From the NCBI GenBank assembly GCA_016800925.1, contig JABCPU010000287.1:1-64000 (forward strand): a DNA stretch of 64,000 nt. Reading direction: 5' to 3'. A model generated the notes under the pieces. The model ran no database searches. It was not told the DNA's origin and worked only from the letters and a program-made list of their open reading frames with translations. This document shows positions 34,986-47,520 of the stretch, one piece after another. Numbering within the stretch: position 1 is the stretch's first letter; the number at the start of each line of letters is the position of its first letter. The stretch is from Suillus spraguei. Lineage: Eukaryota; Basidiomycota; Agaricomycetes; Boletales; Suillaceae. Made by a program: the position numbers and the translations under genes.

Positions 34986-37118
34986 TTATTTGAACTTGAA
35001 AATGTTCCGCAGAGGAGTAGTAAGGCGGCTCCTGGGTGCGGCACCTTCAACTCCCATCCTGAGTTCGTTCTCGTTCATCGTCGACCATCGCTTGCGAGCA
35101 CGAGCGTAGGCAGTTTGCCCGTTTTCCTTTTCTGCACTGGCGACACGATTATGACGACCAGGAGTAGAGGTTGCCGACCCGTTGAGCTCGGGTACAGGCG
35201 GGACCTGCTGACAGACGTTGGTGTCGACGAGTTTCGGAATGGGCACCTCAGACATGCGATGAGAGCTGAGAATGGTGCCCTTGGGAACGAGCTTGGACTT
35301 CATCATGTGCGACTTCTTGATGACAGGCTCCTGAATTGCCTTGGGCAGCGGCGCAGTAGAATCCGTCACAAGCACGGGTTCAGCATTCGCAGGCTCCTCT
35401 GCGTCTACCGACGTGGGGCTATCGATAGGGCTTACGAAGCTGTTCCGTAGAGGAGAAGGGTGCTTCGCTGCTGTTGACTCTGGTACTGACATGACGAATA
35501 GGCCCACATCCTGACTGCATCTGACATCCTCGAAGCGAACACTCTTAACCTTCTTTAAAATTCCTTTCACCCGCGGAGGGGTGGAAGGAGTAATTAAAAC
35601 AGGAGGAGAAGGGAGAGGAACGCATGGTGGACCAGTCAGGGGCGCTGGAGAAACCTTGACCGCGGGGACTATTGACTGCAGACAAGGAGGTGAGGAAGAA
35701 CGAGTTGGACCGGGACGAGCGGAACAGCGATCTGGAGTGACGTCCAGAGACTCCCTCGGCCTATCTGGTCCGGCCTTTGGCGTAAATGAAGATGTTGGAG
35801 TAAGAGATACGTTGTCGACATCGCCTCGGAGATTAAGGTCGAGGTCATCCTCAAAGGCCCACTCGTCGTCGCGGGAGGATGATGGCATCAACGATACAGA
35901 GTCCGTGTCCGAGTCAACAAATGCATCTTGACGTTCCTTTACAGGCGTGGAGATCCCACTCGTAAGTGCGGCGTATTGTGATTTGAGGCTTGATAACATA
36001 CTACCGTGATCGGTGAAAAATTTTCCATTGGGACTGGGAACGTCAGGATCAAATTTCGGCGACCAGACGGTTGGAGACCCGCGGAAAGCCGTAGGAATAT
36101 CAGGATACTCCAAATCATTCATTTGCTTGAGTTGCAAACCGGATACCTTCTTGCCTCTACGAATAGCCAGGGAATCAATAGAACCGAGTTGTGGCAATGC
36201 GCGAGATGATTTGTGGCGTGTTGATGTCAGTTGCTTTATTGTCTTATCAGAGCAAGGTTCAAGTTCAAGAACGGGACTGGCCGAAGCATGTGCCCGTGTC
36301 TCCATTCGTCCGCGGATAGGTGTAATGGTTCCTGGCCCAGATGAAATTGTATCTTGCTTGATAATAGTCCTTGGAACGTGAACGGCCCATCGATTATACC
36401 CGACCTGAGGCCCAGGACATTCCTTCGAAATAACAGCGGTCTCCCTGTGGCGCCGGATGCCTGGAATGCAGAGCGTAGAATTGGAGGATGTTTCTTTCGA
36501 AGACCCATTCGGGATCCGTTGATTCATCCGTGCTTGTCGTATCTTTCCATTTTGCGACTTGATGGTTTCAGCCGGAAAGATGGAACCTTCGGAAATCCAG
36601 TCACGCCTGGGAACAGAATTATCGCCAGCCCAGGGGACGTGCCTTGGAGGGCGCTGAGGAGTTAGCTTATCCTACATTTTATTTCGTCAGCTAAAGTGAC
36701 AAATCGTAGAAAATCTTCAACTCACAACCCAAGTGTTCATGAAGAGCTGTTCCTTCATGACCATGTTCATGCGTGGGATCGTTGGCGCAGAGAGAACGAT
36801 ACGAGCGGTGTGTTCGTCTGGATGTATGTCTCCGAGAGCGATGACACCTGGACGAACAGCAAATGGCACTTGAGCGCGGTGACCTTGGATGATAAATATA
36901 GGTGGCTGGTGATTCTTTGGGAATGGTGGCACCTCCTCCCAGTCACTTTCATCATCTGCTGAACTCCCTGTGAACGAAAGCGATGGAACAAGCGACTTGA
37001 GATCGTCAAACGGGCCTGCTTGAGCGAGGACGGTTGCGATCTCGAGCGACGGCGGGGACGGCAAGGGAGATGGGCGAGCCGGAAGACGAGGGATACGTGA
37101 GGGTGACCCGGAAGACAT
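34986..37118 (-). CDS. Hypothetical Ser/Pro-rich protein
   Basis: Two main minus-strand exons are joined by an intron at about 36,673-36,720. The first starts MSSGSPSRIPRLPARPSPLP and contains SADDESDWEEVPPFPKNHQP and ARIVLSAPTIPRMNMVMKEQ. The second, more than 500 codons, has LPQLGSIDSLAIRRGKKVSG, PTVWSPKFDPDVPSPNGKFF and a basic C-terminus (RARKRWSTMNENELRMGVEG) ending in RNIFKFK. Long Ser/Pro/Thr stretches suggest a largely disordered protein with many possible phosphorylation sites. I recognise no domain. It looks like an expressed basidiomycete-specific protein because of its long uninterrupted second exon and clean splice sites. A Met at 37,233 (MAKTPESAAAVELLQ) opens a short frame that could be a separate first exon, but no acceptor fits well. 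Confidence 0.65.
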
Positions 37119-37505
37119 ATGATACCGAAAAGCAAAGCACAAAAAAAACGCAAGCGCACCAAAGATCAAGGAATATCATGGTCCTCACCTGGAGCAACTC
37201 AACGGCCGCGGCTGACTCCGGCGTTTTAGCCATCCGGCTGAAGAGGCTGACTAGTGCCAGGGTGACTAAGGTTTACAGACTTACTTACACGATGATCATC
37301 GTCAACGTATTAAAAGTTCGGAGTCTTCGTTCAGGAGTGTGTTGTCGGCCCTGCCGCACACTGGAGCAGTCACGTACAATTGTGGTACGTTCGCGAATTT
37401 GAAATTGGCATTATAAGCGAAAAACTATTACAAATATGATGGAACGCGCACAAGAGAAGATAAACAATCAAAGAAAATTCAATAACATTGCTATACCATG
37501 ATTCG

Positions 37506-39043
37506 CTATATCTTCAGCCACCCAAATTTCTTCTTCTCCCTCCCGCACGCGTTTGACCGAGGCGCTGACATCGTATTGGAGCGAGACCTCTTGAAGAACG
37601 CCTTGAAAGAAGTCATGCCAGTAGGCGGAGAGACCAAGGGTGGCGGTGATACATTGGGTACAGAGCGACGACCGCATGCTCTGATAACAGGGGTGCTTGC
37701 CGTAGGACTGGTAATGGGAGATGAACCAGGTGTGACGACTTCGCGAGGGGGACTCCGGTACCCTTCTGCGGGGTATGCAACCGGTGAGGTAGAGCTTCCA
37801 ACAAGAAATGATGGCGTGCCCTTCATAAGTTGTCAACAGAGAGTATACGATATGAAAGGAAAGGAGTATATCCACCCGAGGCTCGTATATATATCGGACT
37901 GATGCCTCCGTGCGATGGGTGTGCTAGCTGGTGGAACGGCCGAATGACTGGTTGGAAATTGGCACTTTCAAGGAAATCAGTCCTGGAAAAAATGCCAATA
38001 GGCAAATTGAATTACCTCAGATATATCATCCGCGGATTCGCTCAGCTTCCGCCTCTTACCTTTGTCTGGCAACACAGGTTGTTGGAGGAAATCTAGGTCA
38101 TTGTCTTGTTGGAGCGCATGCGAACATGATACAGGTACGGTTGAGTCAATGTCAAGTGCTCTCGAGGCCTCTTCAGGGCATGGAAAATTTTGGACCCAAC
38201 CAGCAAGTTCGTCGAGTTCCTGAAGCAGTGCGAGCATATCGGGGGGAAAGCCGATCTGTGTCGGGGAGGACGAGCAAGGAATTTCCAGCGGACTTTCGAT
38301 ATGGTAATCAGTCAGGTCGGTTGCAACAGCATGCATGAAGCGGTCATCCTGGGTTGGGACGAGCCTGAACATCCAACCAGAACGCTTGGAAAGAAGGTCA
38401 GATATCGGAGAGCTTGATGCAGTAGGTGGGCTGAGCGGGAGAGCAGGGGAGTACGGAGGGATGGTGAAGACCGGGGATTTCTGATCGACAACGCGATAGT
38501 TCAGCGGAGCGCTTCGCAGTTTGAGCGCTTTGGTACAGTGGTGGATGGCACCATGTTTAGATTCCAGAAAGCAAGAATTGTTGCCGTTATCGGGGTTTCC
38601 ATGATCAGAATATGAAACGATCATCGATGAGCTATGCTTGTTACTGATGATATTTTCTTCTTCAGCGAGCGTATCATGATTCGAAACGTGAAAAGCAAGC
38701 GCATCAACGGGTGCGTATCCTGACATGTTGAACGAGGGCGCTGTATGCGGAGTAACAGAGAGAGCAGTGGGCTGACTTGATATCTGTCATTTCCATGGTG
38801 GTGCCTACGACGTTCCGGAGAGGAGGGACTTTCTGTGACAGAGAAACAAAAGGTGTCAGACGGGACACCTTGTTCGATACTGTAATGGCTGCTCTCGGTT
38901 GCCTGCAGTGCCAGAGTGTTTCGCAAGTCTCGGAGGATGGGTCGAGGTTTCTTTTTTGACGCCCTCCCATCTGATGATGCTGGAGAATCCGAGTGTTCGA
39001 CGGCGAAAGACTTCGGGAGGGTATAGGATGACATGGTGAGCAA
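37506..39043 (-). CDS. Hypothetical Ser-rich protein
   Basis: Minus-strand exons run from 39,043 (or the second Met at 39,034, MSSYTLPKSFAVEHSDSPAS) through SSPERPPSFNMSGYAPVDAL across an intron at about 38,727-38,811. They continue through SGWMFRLVPTQDDRFMHAV and PDMLALLQELDELAGWVQNF to DKGKRRKLSESADDISE. A longer last intron leads to a Ser/Pro-rich tail ending KKKFGWLKI. The basic GKRRKL could be a nuclear localisation signal. I do not recognise any domain. It lies close to, and on the same strand as, the other hypothetical gene, with about 390 bp between them. Confidence 0.6.
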
Positions 39044-40230
39044 CCAGTAAAGGCAAACTACTGGTCCAGAAGTTACTAGTACGAGAGAGCAGGTCCGTTC
39101 AGTGGTCAGCCGCCCGGCGCTTACATATGACGTCCAGTGAGGCTGACTTAGGACTTGTACCGGGTACCGTCATGAGTTGCTCTGCAATTACAAGTAATAA
39201 ATACATTGTGCATCAATTATCATCTACAAAAATCAGCTACACACAGCCAGAGACCACTACAACGTACATACCGTGACATAGTAGCCTCCGAGTTGACAGT
39301 TACGTTGCAAAGTCAATAGAAACGTGTCTCTTCACAAGGTTTCCATCAGATAGGTCGATTTTCGTCTTGAAAAGGTTCAGAGAACCTTCGCAAATCATTA
39401 AGCATTATCCTGGTCAATGGTTATTGCGATGATCATCGCCAAGTGCACACACGCGAAGTTGTTATCCAAAGAAATGATACGATTATTACGGTAAATGGAA
39501 GCGGCGGCATCTCAGTGATCTCACGGTAGTCTCGGGTTCAACTGTGCACGTCTATGTTGCTTGTTTTCTGCCCATAGCAATACTCAAACTCGTCCCATTG
39601 TTGTAGAGAGCTAGGCGAGCGCTCATCACTGAAGTACTAAAGTCTTGTGCTTGCACTGCGCTGCAGTGCAATCCAGGGTGTTGACAACGCTTCACCTCTC
39701 ATCTCACTACTGTCCATTCTTTTGCACCACGTATCGTGCCATTATCTTAGACAGCAGCTTGTCAGTTAGAGCACTCGAGTTGGGTGAGTAACATATCCGG
39801 ATTCGCTTTATCTTGATGAGCCATTTTCTATCTTTTGATTTGCACGTCAGGCCGAATGTTATCATTACATGCAGACGATACGCTCATAATCTGAATTTTA
39901 TATTATCATAAATGATGTCCTGCTTCCACATTTATATACTCATATCCTTTTGTTTTAGGTCTTGTCAGTGCTTGCGCGAGGGTTTTGCTAGAACATACTG
40001 TGAGTATATTGCTCTCTTGTTACAAATAGCGCAATGAAATTCTGCTCAGTCAGAGCTGCGTGTCTTGCGATGCGTGGTGGAGACAATGTATTCCATACCT
40101 GACCACAATATATGTCTATAATAACCGCCTTCCATCTCCTCAGGAAAATCTCACTGGATTCTAGATCGCCTCGATAAACCATCTTTATTCATTTAATATC
40201 CCATCTCGCTCTCACCTTGCAAATATCCTT
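39044..40230. promoter_or_regulatory. Divergent intergenic region
   Basis: About 1.2 kb between a minus-strand hypothetical gene and the plus-strand ELMO gene holds no supported frame. It should contain both promoters. The leader before 40,231 is pyrimidine-rich (ccatctcgctctcacctt). Confidence 0.4.
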
Positions 40231-43200
40231 ATGTCGACTTCCAACGGTTCTACAGCGCCTGGCGCTTCTCGCACAACTCTCGCACCGCCTGCAACGAATA
40301 GCATGCGTCCCAGGTCAACAGGACTCGTTCCAACCAACAATGTTACCACTAAGGAGGGCGTGACCGTCCGCACTCGAATCGATCCTACACTCACCGTCGA
40401 TGATGTAGTCAGGCAGCTCTGCGTAAATCTCAAAGTTACAGAGCCCTCCTCCAATTTTGCTTTGAGGGATAAAGATACCGATGAGCTGATCGTGAACGAG
40501 AATTTGCGGAAGAAGATCAAGAACAAGGCGAATCTGAAGTGCGTAACACTGGATTATGATCGAGATGTGTCGCTGATGCTGCATATGCAATGCTCTACAG
40601 GTTGGTCAATAGTCCCAGTATCGAAGCAGCAGAAATCGTCCAGAAACTCATCATCCGAGATGAGAAAACTTTCAAAATGGCTCTCTGGTCATTAAAGAAG
40701 TTCATTAAAGTGTGTCGGGCTTATTTGTTCATGGTGCTCATGTTAACAATGGTTGTGCTCCCAGGAAGAAAAGTTTGCTCAGGAATTTTGAATCATGGAG
40801 GTCTTTCCGAGCTCGCACAAGTTATTTGCACCGAGCACGGAAACACACTTGCAGTGCGTGTCATTTTGACCAAGCTAAAGATCAAGTCTTAAGTATCTAT
40901 TCCAGTACGCTCTCGAAGCAATGCACAATCTGATGGACCTGGACTACGGCTGGTCAACCCTCGACAACGCTTTTGTTTTTAAAGTCGTCCAAATCCTCTC
41001 TTCGCCAAATTCTCTCATCAACGTTTGCCGCCCCGCTACCGCTATCCTGAAGAAGCTTGTTGAAGCTGACCCAATGAATGCACCTGGACCACTGATCGCT
41101 AGTTCTAGTAGAGCACCTCCTGTTGCGCCCCCTGGCTCGGTGTATCGGTACGGTTTCCAGATTGTTTTCCAGCAAATGCGGAGGGAGAAAGGATCATTGG
41201 AAACTGTCGTGAATCGGCTTGGAAGCGCAGATACTGCGATGATTCTACATAGGTATGCGGAACGCTCAGGCAATTCGGATAAGAGGGGGACTCACATTCC
41301 TGCAGTATGATGCTGATCAATTCCTTGCTTTCGCACGTCAATGATACTGAGTGGGATGAGTTTATCTCTGAACTAGAACGGCTCAACGTTCGCAAAGCGG
41401 TTATAGTGCGTGGCATCCAATTTGTGTTTCGCAGACCGCTTATGGAGTTTTTAGCGACTCATGTCGTCACATAATATAGATGACCTTACGTCCTCGATTC
41501 TCGACTTCCAGGCTAATATCGTGCGTGTGACATACCGCAAGAAATCGACGCTCGTCGAACCTGAAGTCGAGTCTCTTCATGCGTCTGCTCTTGAATATAT
41601 ATGGAGTTGTAGCAAGGTTCAGGAAGGGCGGGATAATGATCGTGAAGTATTAAAGTGGCGGAAGCTTGGATTTTCAAGTGAGAATCTGGTGCACGAGTTT
41701 CAAGAAGTGGGGGAGCTTGGGCTTGATTGTTTGGTGAGCACCGTCATTTTCGCCGTATGGTCCCTCGATTAATCATGTCGCAGCGTAATTTTGTTGAAGA
41801 CGACCCGGATCTGTTCTCGAAAGTGAGCTTTCTTTGCTCTCACTCACAAAAACCAACATCAATATCGTCGGTAGGTTATATTGGAACAGTTGAGCCGTCC
41901 GGTAGATAGGCGATGCCCCATTGCAAGAGCTTCGAACGAAATTGTTGAACTGCTTGCAGAACATTGGATGATTTTCGCTCCTGCATGTCAGTAATTTGTC
42001 TCAGAGTACGCAACTCGTCTGACATACCCATCATCAGATTCAACATCGACGACATATCAGCCTTTTTTCCTCAATTTTTACCGGGTCCATGCTCTTGCCA
42101 CACAATTTTTCTTGCGAATGTGGAATGAGAGTGGCTCTGCAGCAGGCGATTTCTCTCGCATTGTGGCGCTCGCTCGAAGCCAGTACGTCATGATTTCCCC
42201 TAATTTTTGTTATCTTCACTGCTGATTCCCTGAAGGGTCAAAGTGGCGTTGCAAAGGGAAAACATCAAGCCATGGCATGAGGTGGAGCGCGATTTCCTTG
42301 ATTGCGAGTATCGCGCCGTCAGGGACAGGCAGATGCAAGAACTTGAAGCAGAAGACGACCTTCTAAGCAAGGTTCCTGTACGGTAAGAATTTTGGTATCT
42401 CATCTTGGGGTCCTTGGTTGATACTGGGAAATGAAGGAACTTGAAAGAGAAGATTACTCGCGAGTCTGCCGAGTTCGTCCGTCAACAACGAATACAGTGC
42501 CTGTTTCAAGGGGCATGGTTCGTCAATGGCATCCCCACACCAGCCAATGGCCCTTCGCGGCGGCCAAATGGACCATGGAGATTCATACGACTGGTATGGA
42601 TCTGATGCCTGCTCCCCAAAGTAAGCTCATTGGCCCGATAGGACAACGGCCTGAAATATCTCCACTATGTGGACAGTGCGGTCCAGTTCCCCGTTCGAAA
42701 TGGACTTGAAGATCTACCGGAGCGGATTGAGATCGCAGCAATCACCCAGATTGCCACAGGCACATGTGCATCTCCTCCAAATATCTTGCGAGATCACCTC
42801 GATCTACCTCCGCCTAACAATCTCACTCCATCACCCCTATCATTTTCTCTCCTTACAGCCACTGAAGGCTCCCTGGCGGACCAAATCGCATCGGATCAGT
42901 CCCGGTGGGCAGATTGGACGGATGGGCTGAACATGCTTCGGCGGGACAGCGGTCATGTCACATCTGAGGAAACAGCAGGGTACATCAAAGCATTGACAGA
43001 GATCGGCCTCAAGATCAAGCTTCTCGGTGAGTCGATCGCCATTCTCGTATTGCAGAGAAAATCCATAACTTCTTCTAGATCTATCAGGCGAAAAAGTTGA
43101 TATACCCAGTGGACTGGTGGCGGACCTCCTCCAAGCAATACCGATTTCTTCTTCTCAGATCTCATCTGATGCGATGAAAAGTTGGATGTATTTTTCTCTT

Positions 43201-43245
43201 ACAATTATGACTCGTGTGCGTCTACCAAGACGTGGTGAGATTTGA
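40231..43245 (+). CDS. ELMO/CED-12 family protein
   Basis: ELMO proteins pair with DOCK-type exchange factors to activate Rac-like GTPases; in yeast the pair is Lmo1-Dck1. The first exon (MSTSNGSTAPGASRTTLAPP) has a ubiquitin-like segment (GVTVRTRIDPTLTVDDVVRQ). Armadillo-like helices follow (LVNSPSIEAAEIVQKLIIRD; FLNHGGLSELAQVICTEHGN; YALEAMHNLMDLDYGWSTLD; VCRPATAILKKLVEADPM). The ELMO domain region has KWRKLGFSSENLVHEFQEVG, then an FVEDDPDLFSK exon. The C-terminal PH-like part has FQGAWFVNGIPTP, RPNGPWRFIRL and DNGLKYLHYVDSAVQFPV. The last exon ends RVRLPRRGEI with TGA at 43,243-43,245. All exons join in one frame through short introns. It converges with the MTHFR gene 300 bp away. Confidence 0.85.
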
Positions 43246-43544
43246 TGACGGGTGATCATGTAAACAATTCTATTAGTTGCTCGTATACGGCTTTTACAAT
43301 AAACATCCCTTGTCTCGTGGAAACTATATCGAGAGGATGCGTGCAGTTGATGCAGTGTGCAGTTGATGCAGTAGTGGCTGATATACAAGCTGAGGCAGTT
43401 GATGCGATGAGATGAGGATTTCTTGTCAGTGATGTGGAAACTGGGTGCCATATTAGTTGTGCTGGATATGCATGTCATGCGGGGGTTGAACCCGCGATGC
43501 GGAAGGTGGGGTATGTGAAATAGACCTTATTCTTGATATTGAAG
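43246..43544. other. Convergent 3' region with a small repeat
   Basis: This 300-bp spacer between the convergent ELMO and MTHFR genes contains a short tandem motif around 43,340-43,405 (cagttgatgcagt repeated three to four times). A T-arm-like sequence near 43,480 was examined and rejected as a tRNA. Confidence 0.5.
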
Positions 43545-45724
43545 CTAGTTGGGAATTGCCTGGGGTGCAGCAGAGCCGTTGGTGTGCTGGGCTGCGTGCT
43601 CAGCGCCTGCCTTAAAGAAAGGCTCGAAGATGGCTTGTGAATCCTTGAAATCGTTGTGGACAACGTTGACGAGGTATGACGATTCGAATATCTCCATCAT
43701 GAGCTTGCGTGATGGCGTTTCTGCCTCATAACGTTGGCCCACTTGACACCTAGTTCGTACGCTTCGTCCTGTGGGGCAATATTAGGAATAGTCGTACCGA
43801 GCCAAATATGACCCACCTTCCACGCCATGAAGCTAAGAGCCTCGACAACTGTCGGCTGAACGATCTCCTTGCCGGGGAAGACTCCCCACGTGACAGCGTT
43901 GGGTCCGTCGGAATGGGTGTTCGTCCTTAGGTCACCTTGTTTGTTGATGACGTAGTAGGTCATGTTGCTATCGCGTTCAATGTGGGCAAGCAGGAGTTCT
44001 AGTAGTCGAGGTCCAACAAAGAACTCTAGATATGCCTAACAAATGGCAGATGCAGATGTCAAGAGGGAGCTTGCGTATCGAAACCGGTGCTTACCTTTTG
44101 GTAGACGTACCCATTACTTGGACCCCAACCGAACTGTGGGTCGTCGCTCCTTGCACCATTGACAGCGGGCTGAGAGTTTATTGTCAAGAAACCAAGTTCG
44201 TTCATCTTAGCGAGTTGCAAGGCGATGGCAGAGGTTTCGGAAGATGCCGCTTGATTTGACCATGGGAGAGCATTGAGACCACCCAGACAGAATCGGCTAA
44301 ATAACGATGCAACTTCTGCGAATGTCTTAGGCTCTCCCCAAAGTTTCAGAGCCTCCTCCTTCTGTAGTAGACGTCAGTAACTGGATTGGTGACTCGTGTT
44401 ATATATTACTCACCGTTTGTTTGAGCCAGATACCGTATCCATCGAGTTCACCATATGCGGGACTCCGCGAGTCACCAAACCGACCGTTTGGGAACTCATC
44501 CCAGTTTTCAGTGCGTGAAAGGTATGATTCGGTCCGATTTGCCCAGAAGATAGGACGGATGTTTTCTTGCCGTCGGTTTGGTGTAAGCGACTGAAACAGA
44601 ACATGAGAATGAGAAATTCAGCGGTGAGGGGTATCTACATACTTGTCTCCAGGGCAAAGGCTTAATGGTCTCTACGCGAGGCGTAAGGTTCAACTCCTCC
44701 ATCAGCATCTTTGTTCCTTTCTCCAAGTTCATGGTATAAAAGTGAAAACCATGGATACCGAGGCCAGCAGCAAGAATCTTCCGGCACATTTCTGCCACCA
44801 GTTTAGTTCCAATCTCCCGAACTTTCTCGTCGTCATTTTTATAGGGCTCTAGAGCGTCCAAGAAAAATTGCGGAATCTTGGTGTTCGCAAGAGAAGTCGC
44901 CTTTAAGAACCCATTCCACGTTTGAATAGGAGCGATACCAGGAACGATTGGAATTGCGATTCCAGCTGCTCTAACTGCATTTACCCAGTCGATGAATACA
45001 TCGACGTCGTAGAACATCTGTGTGAAAATGAAGTTGACGCCTGCATCGATTTTCTCCTTGAGGTACTTCATCTCGAGGTCGCGTTCTGCGGGTGGAAGGA
45101 GCTGGAACTGAGGGAATCCAGCGACTGCGATATCGAAGTAGTCCCCGTACTTATTGCGGATGTGCTTGACCAGGTCAATTCCGTGCACAAAACCACCCTC
45201 AACTGCCTCCCATTCATCCTTCCCTTGAGGTGGGTCACCACGAAGGGCCAAGACATTACAACAACCAGCCTCTTTTGCTTCCTGTAGTAAATATTAAATT
45301 GGTGTACAAGCGAATCGGACGTGATTACACACCTGGAGAGCAATGTCGACTTTTTCTTTAGGCATGTTTGTACATGTCAAGTGCATGCATGTTTCTATGC
45401 CCACTGAGCCTTGACATGTCTTCACCATATGTGCAGTTAAATCAGACGTTCGACCACCAGCATTCCTGTTCGCAGGGCGTAAAGAGGTTTCTCATCTTAA
45501 AATTAAATGCCTACCATGTGATGTCAATGAAATCTGGACCCAGAGCGGTCATGCGCTTTATACGATCAAGCAAGTTTTGCAGACCCTATGAAGACATGAG
45601 ATAACTGCGCATCTGATGACTCGCGTTGGGGTCGCACCTGAGCTGTCCGAGGCGGAAAATATTCGAATGACCACCATATTTTGCCCTCTTTGTTAGACTG
45701 CTCGATCCTTTTGCTGATTTTCAT
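43545..45724 (-). CDS. met13: Methylenetetrahydrofolate reductase
   Basis: MTHFR (EC 1.5.1.20) reduces 5,10-methylene- to 5-methyltetrahydrofolate for methionine synthesis and uses FAD. The start at 45,724 reads [20 protein letters not shown] followed by EYFPPRTAQ. The TIM-barrel half has [68 protein letters not shown] and [16 protein letters not shown]. The linker and C-terminal regulatory half has [60 protein letters not shown] and [13 protein letters not shown], ending AAPQAIPN at 43,545. The C-terminal half binds S-adenosylmethionine in eukaryotic enzymes. At about 43,735 one base is missing relative to the conserved frame (GGGCC-AACG), so the reading shifts between KWA and [11 protein letters not shown]. 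This is probably a sequence error. Symbol met13 or met12 cannot be told apart with certainty. Confidence 0.92.
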
Positions 45725-46229
45725 TGGTGAAGGAAGGAAAGGGGGAGACTGTGATTGATAACGTTAAGAGCAAGGTCTGGGACACTTTAAGGACACTTTG
45801 ATGGATTCCCACCTCTTCTCCTGACCTCCGCGAACATCACGTAATCGAGAGAGTTGTGCTGGCTTGCCGCTTGTGGCGAAAGCCGCTCGGGTCGACGAGG
45901 CACGAAAAGAGTCTCACACACAGTCTGTCATCAGAGTTCCAAGTGATGTACCAAATACAGTATACAAGAGCGTGAGAGGTATCAGATCAGAATGCTCATT
46001 AAAATGTGTATTGACCAACACAATGACAACAGAATGAAACAGTTTTTGTACAACACTGTTGCTATCTGCCTCGAGAAGGGGAAGGATGATGTCGCGGGAA
46101 TGGTAGCACGAAGATATGGGTCACATAATCTCGTGAATTTCAATCCCTTCTCACGAGAAATGTCTGACAGAAGGAGCATGAGAAACGAGGATGCAGAGTC
46201 ACGAAAGAGGTGGCCACACCTAGCAAGCG
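45725..46229. other. MTHFR upstream region, no gene seen
   Basis: About 500 bases between the MTHFR start and the DUF202-type gene, both on the minus strand, hold no supported coding frame. The MTHFR promoter is expected here. Confidence 0.4.
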
Positions 46230-46675
46230 CTAACTGCTATCATGGACTACATATATGATACAGGTGACCACGATAATGAAAGTGACAGCTGCCATAATGA
46301 TATGGTGCATTCTGCGAGCGTTATCAGCATGATCAAGTCTCGGAAATTGCAAAATTACCTGTGTACAAAGAATGCCCTGACTTTCATTAAGTCATCTAGA
46401 CCTGTGTGATACTCCCAGAATGCTGCAGCAATTGTAAGTAGGGCAGCAATAAACTGAAGAATAGCAAGGGGTAAACTGAAAGACCCCAAACTCTCAGACT
46501 GTCTCGTGCCAGGAGGTCCAGGAAGACGGATTTCAAGTAACACTGAGGCAAACATGAGCAATAACAATAGGACAAGCTTGATATGTGACAAGAAATTTCG
46601 CTCTAGCATACAAAAGTCGCGGACAGTACTGCCCACGACTAGTAGCGGCGTCGGCATCGCATATAAGAATGGCAC
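46230..46675 (-). CDS. Small DUF202-type membrane protein
   Basis: The minus-strand frame has VVGSTVRDFCMLERNFLSHI followed by a very hydrophobic segment (KLVLLLLLMFASVLLEIRL). A second hydrophobic helix follows (LPLAILQFIAALLTIAAAFW), then EYHTGLDDLMKVRAFF, a 45-nt intron, and a third helix (MAAVTFIIVVTCIIYVV) ending DSS with a stop at 46,230-46,232. The RDF..LERNFL motif followed by three transmembrane helices is the pattern of DUF202 proteins. The start may be at 46,675 or 46,657, and an upstream exon cannot be excluded. About 125-135 residues. Function unknown; an intracellular membrane location is likely. Confidence 0.6.
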
Positions 46676-46859
46676 AACTTTGAAGCTCTCAACTACAACT
46701 CAAATGTGCATATCACGTGAAACGCCCATCCATTATGTAAGTGAGCGTACTGGGCCTCCTACCTCCACTCACTGCAGAAACAAGAAATTTATCAGAGGAT
46801 ATATTCCGAGGGAGACAGGAAGAATATCAGAGGCAAAACGTACCTAGCTCATAATCCGA

Positions 46860-47149
46860 CGTAAATCAGATGTGTAAGAGCTCATAGTCGCAAACCGAAC
46901 ATTTCCAGAACATTTTCGAACATTTTCCAGATGATTGCTCGTGAAATATATACTGTCCCAACACAAGTCAGCTCATGTATATGGTGTTCTCGACCGTCTG
47001 AATACACTCTGCTTATTTGAAGGTGAGTTTATTTAAATATTTCGCCAAGTCCATCTTCCACTCAAACACACGTCAGACGAGAGCAGCTTCGCCATCAACC
47101 TAGAGTTGCCCTTCGCATTCGACCTTCGGAGCGACGAAGCCAGGTCCTG
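46860..47149. other. Intergenic, no gene seen
   Basis: Short unsupported frames only. This marks the end of the conserved gene island and the start of the right-hand repeat-rich region. Confidence 0.4.
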
Positions 47150-47520
47150 TAGTAAGCTGTTCTTGTCTTTTGGCTCGCTTATTTGACGCTGATGATGCTC
47201 TGACCGTGTCCCGCTCTCAGGCAATGCGTTTCTCGTCTGTTGGCTCACTTACTCACCCTGATGATGCGCTGGTCACATCCCACTCCCAACTAGTGCGTGT
47301 TCTCATCTTTTGGCTCGCTTAATACCTAACCCTGATGGCGCTCTTGTTGCGTCCCGCTCTCAGAGTATGTGTTGTCGTTTTTTGGTTTGCAGACGCTGAT
47401 GATACTCTGGCCGTGTTCTAGTCCTTTGGCTCGATACTGAATGATGCTTTGTATGTTTCCGGCTCTCAGTTGGCGCAGGTTCTCGTGTTCTTGTCCTTTG
47501 GCTCGCTCGCTTGATGTTGG
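47150..47520. repeat. Degenerate minisatellite, period about 70-80 bp
   Basis: Four to five diverged units share tcttttggctcgctta, then ctgatgatgctctgg, then gtcccgctctcag, with indels between copies. Units start near 47,162, 47,233, 47,307, 47,375 and 47,480. It has no coding potential. Confidence 0.6.

Noticed and set aside
35115..36381. Plus-strand frames of 111-122 codons
   Set aside because: They are antisense shadows of the large minus-strand exon of the hypothetical gene at 34,986-37,118.
43475..43570. tRNA-like T arm (GCGGGTTCAACCCCCGC on the minus strand) downstream of MTHFR
   Set aside because: No A box, no acceptor pairing and no D arm could be found. The upstream sequence is the MTHFR coding end.
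47150..47520. CRISPR-like array
   Set aside because: Diverged tandem units without unique spacers, in a eukaryotic genome. It is a minisatellite.
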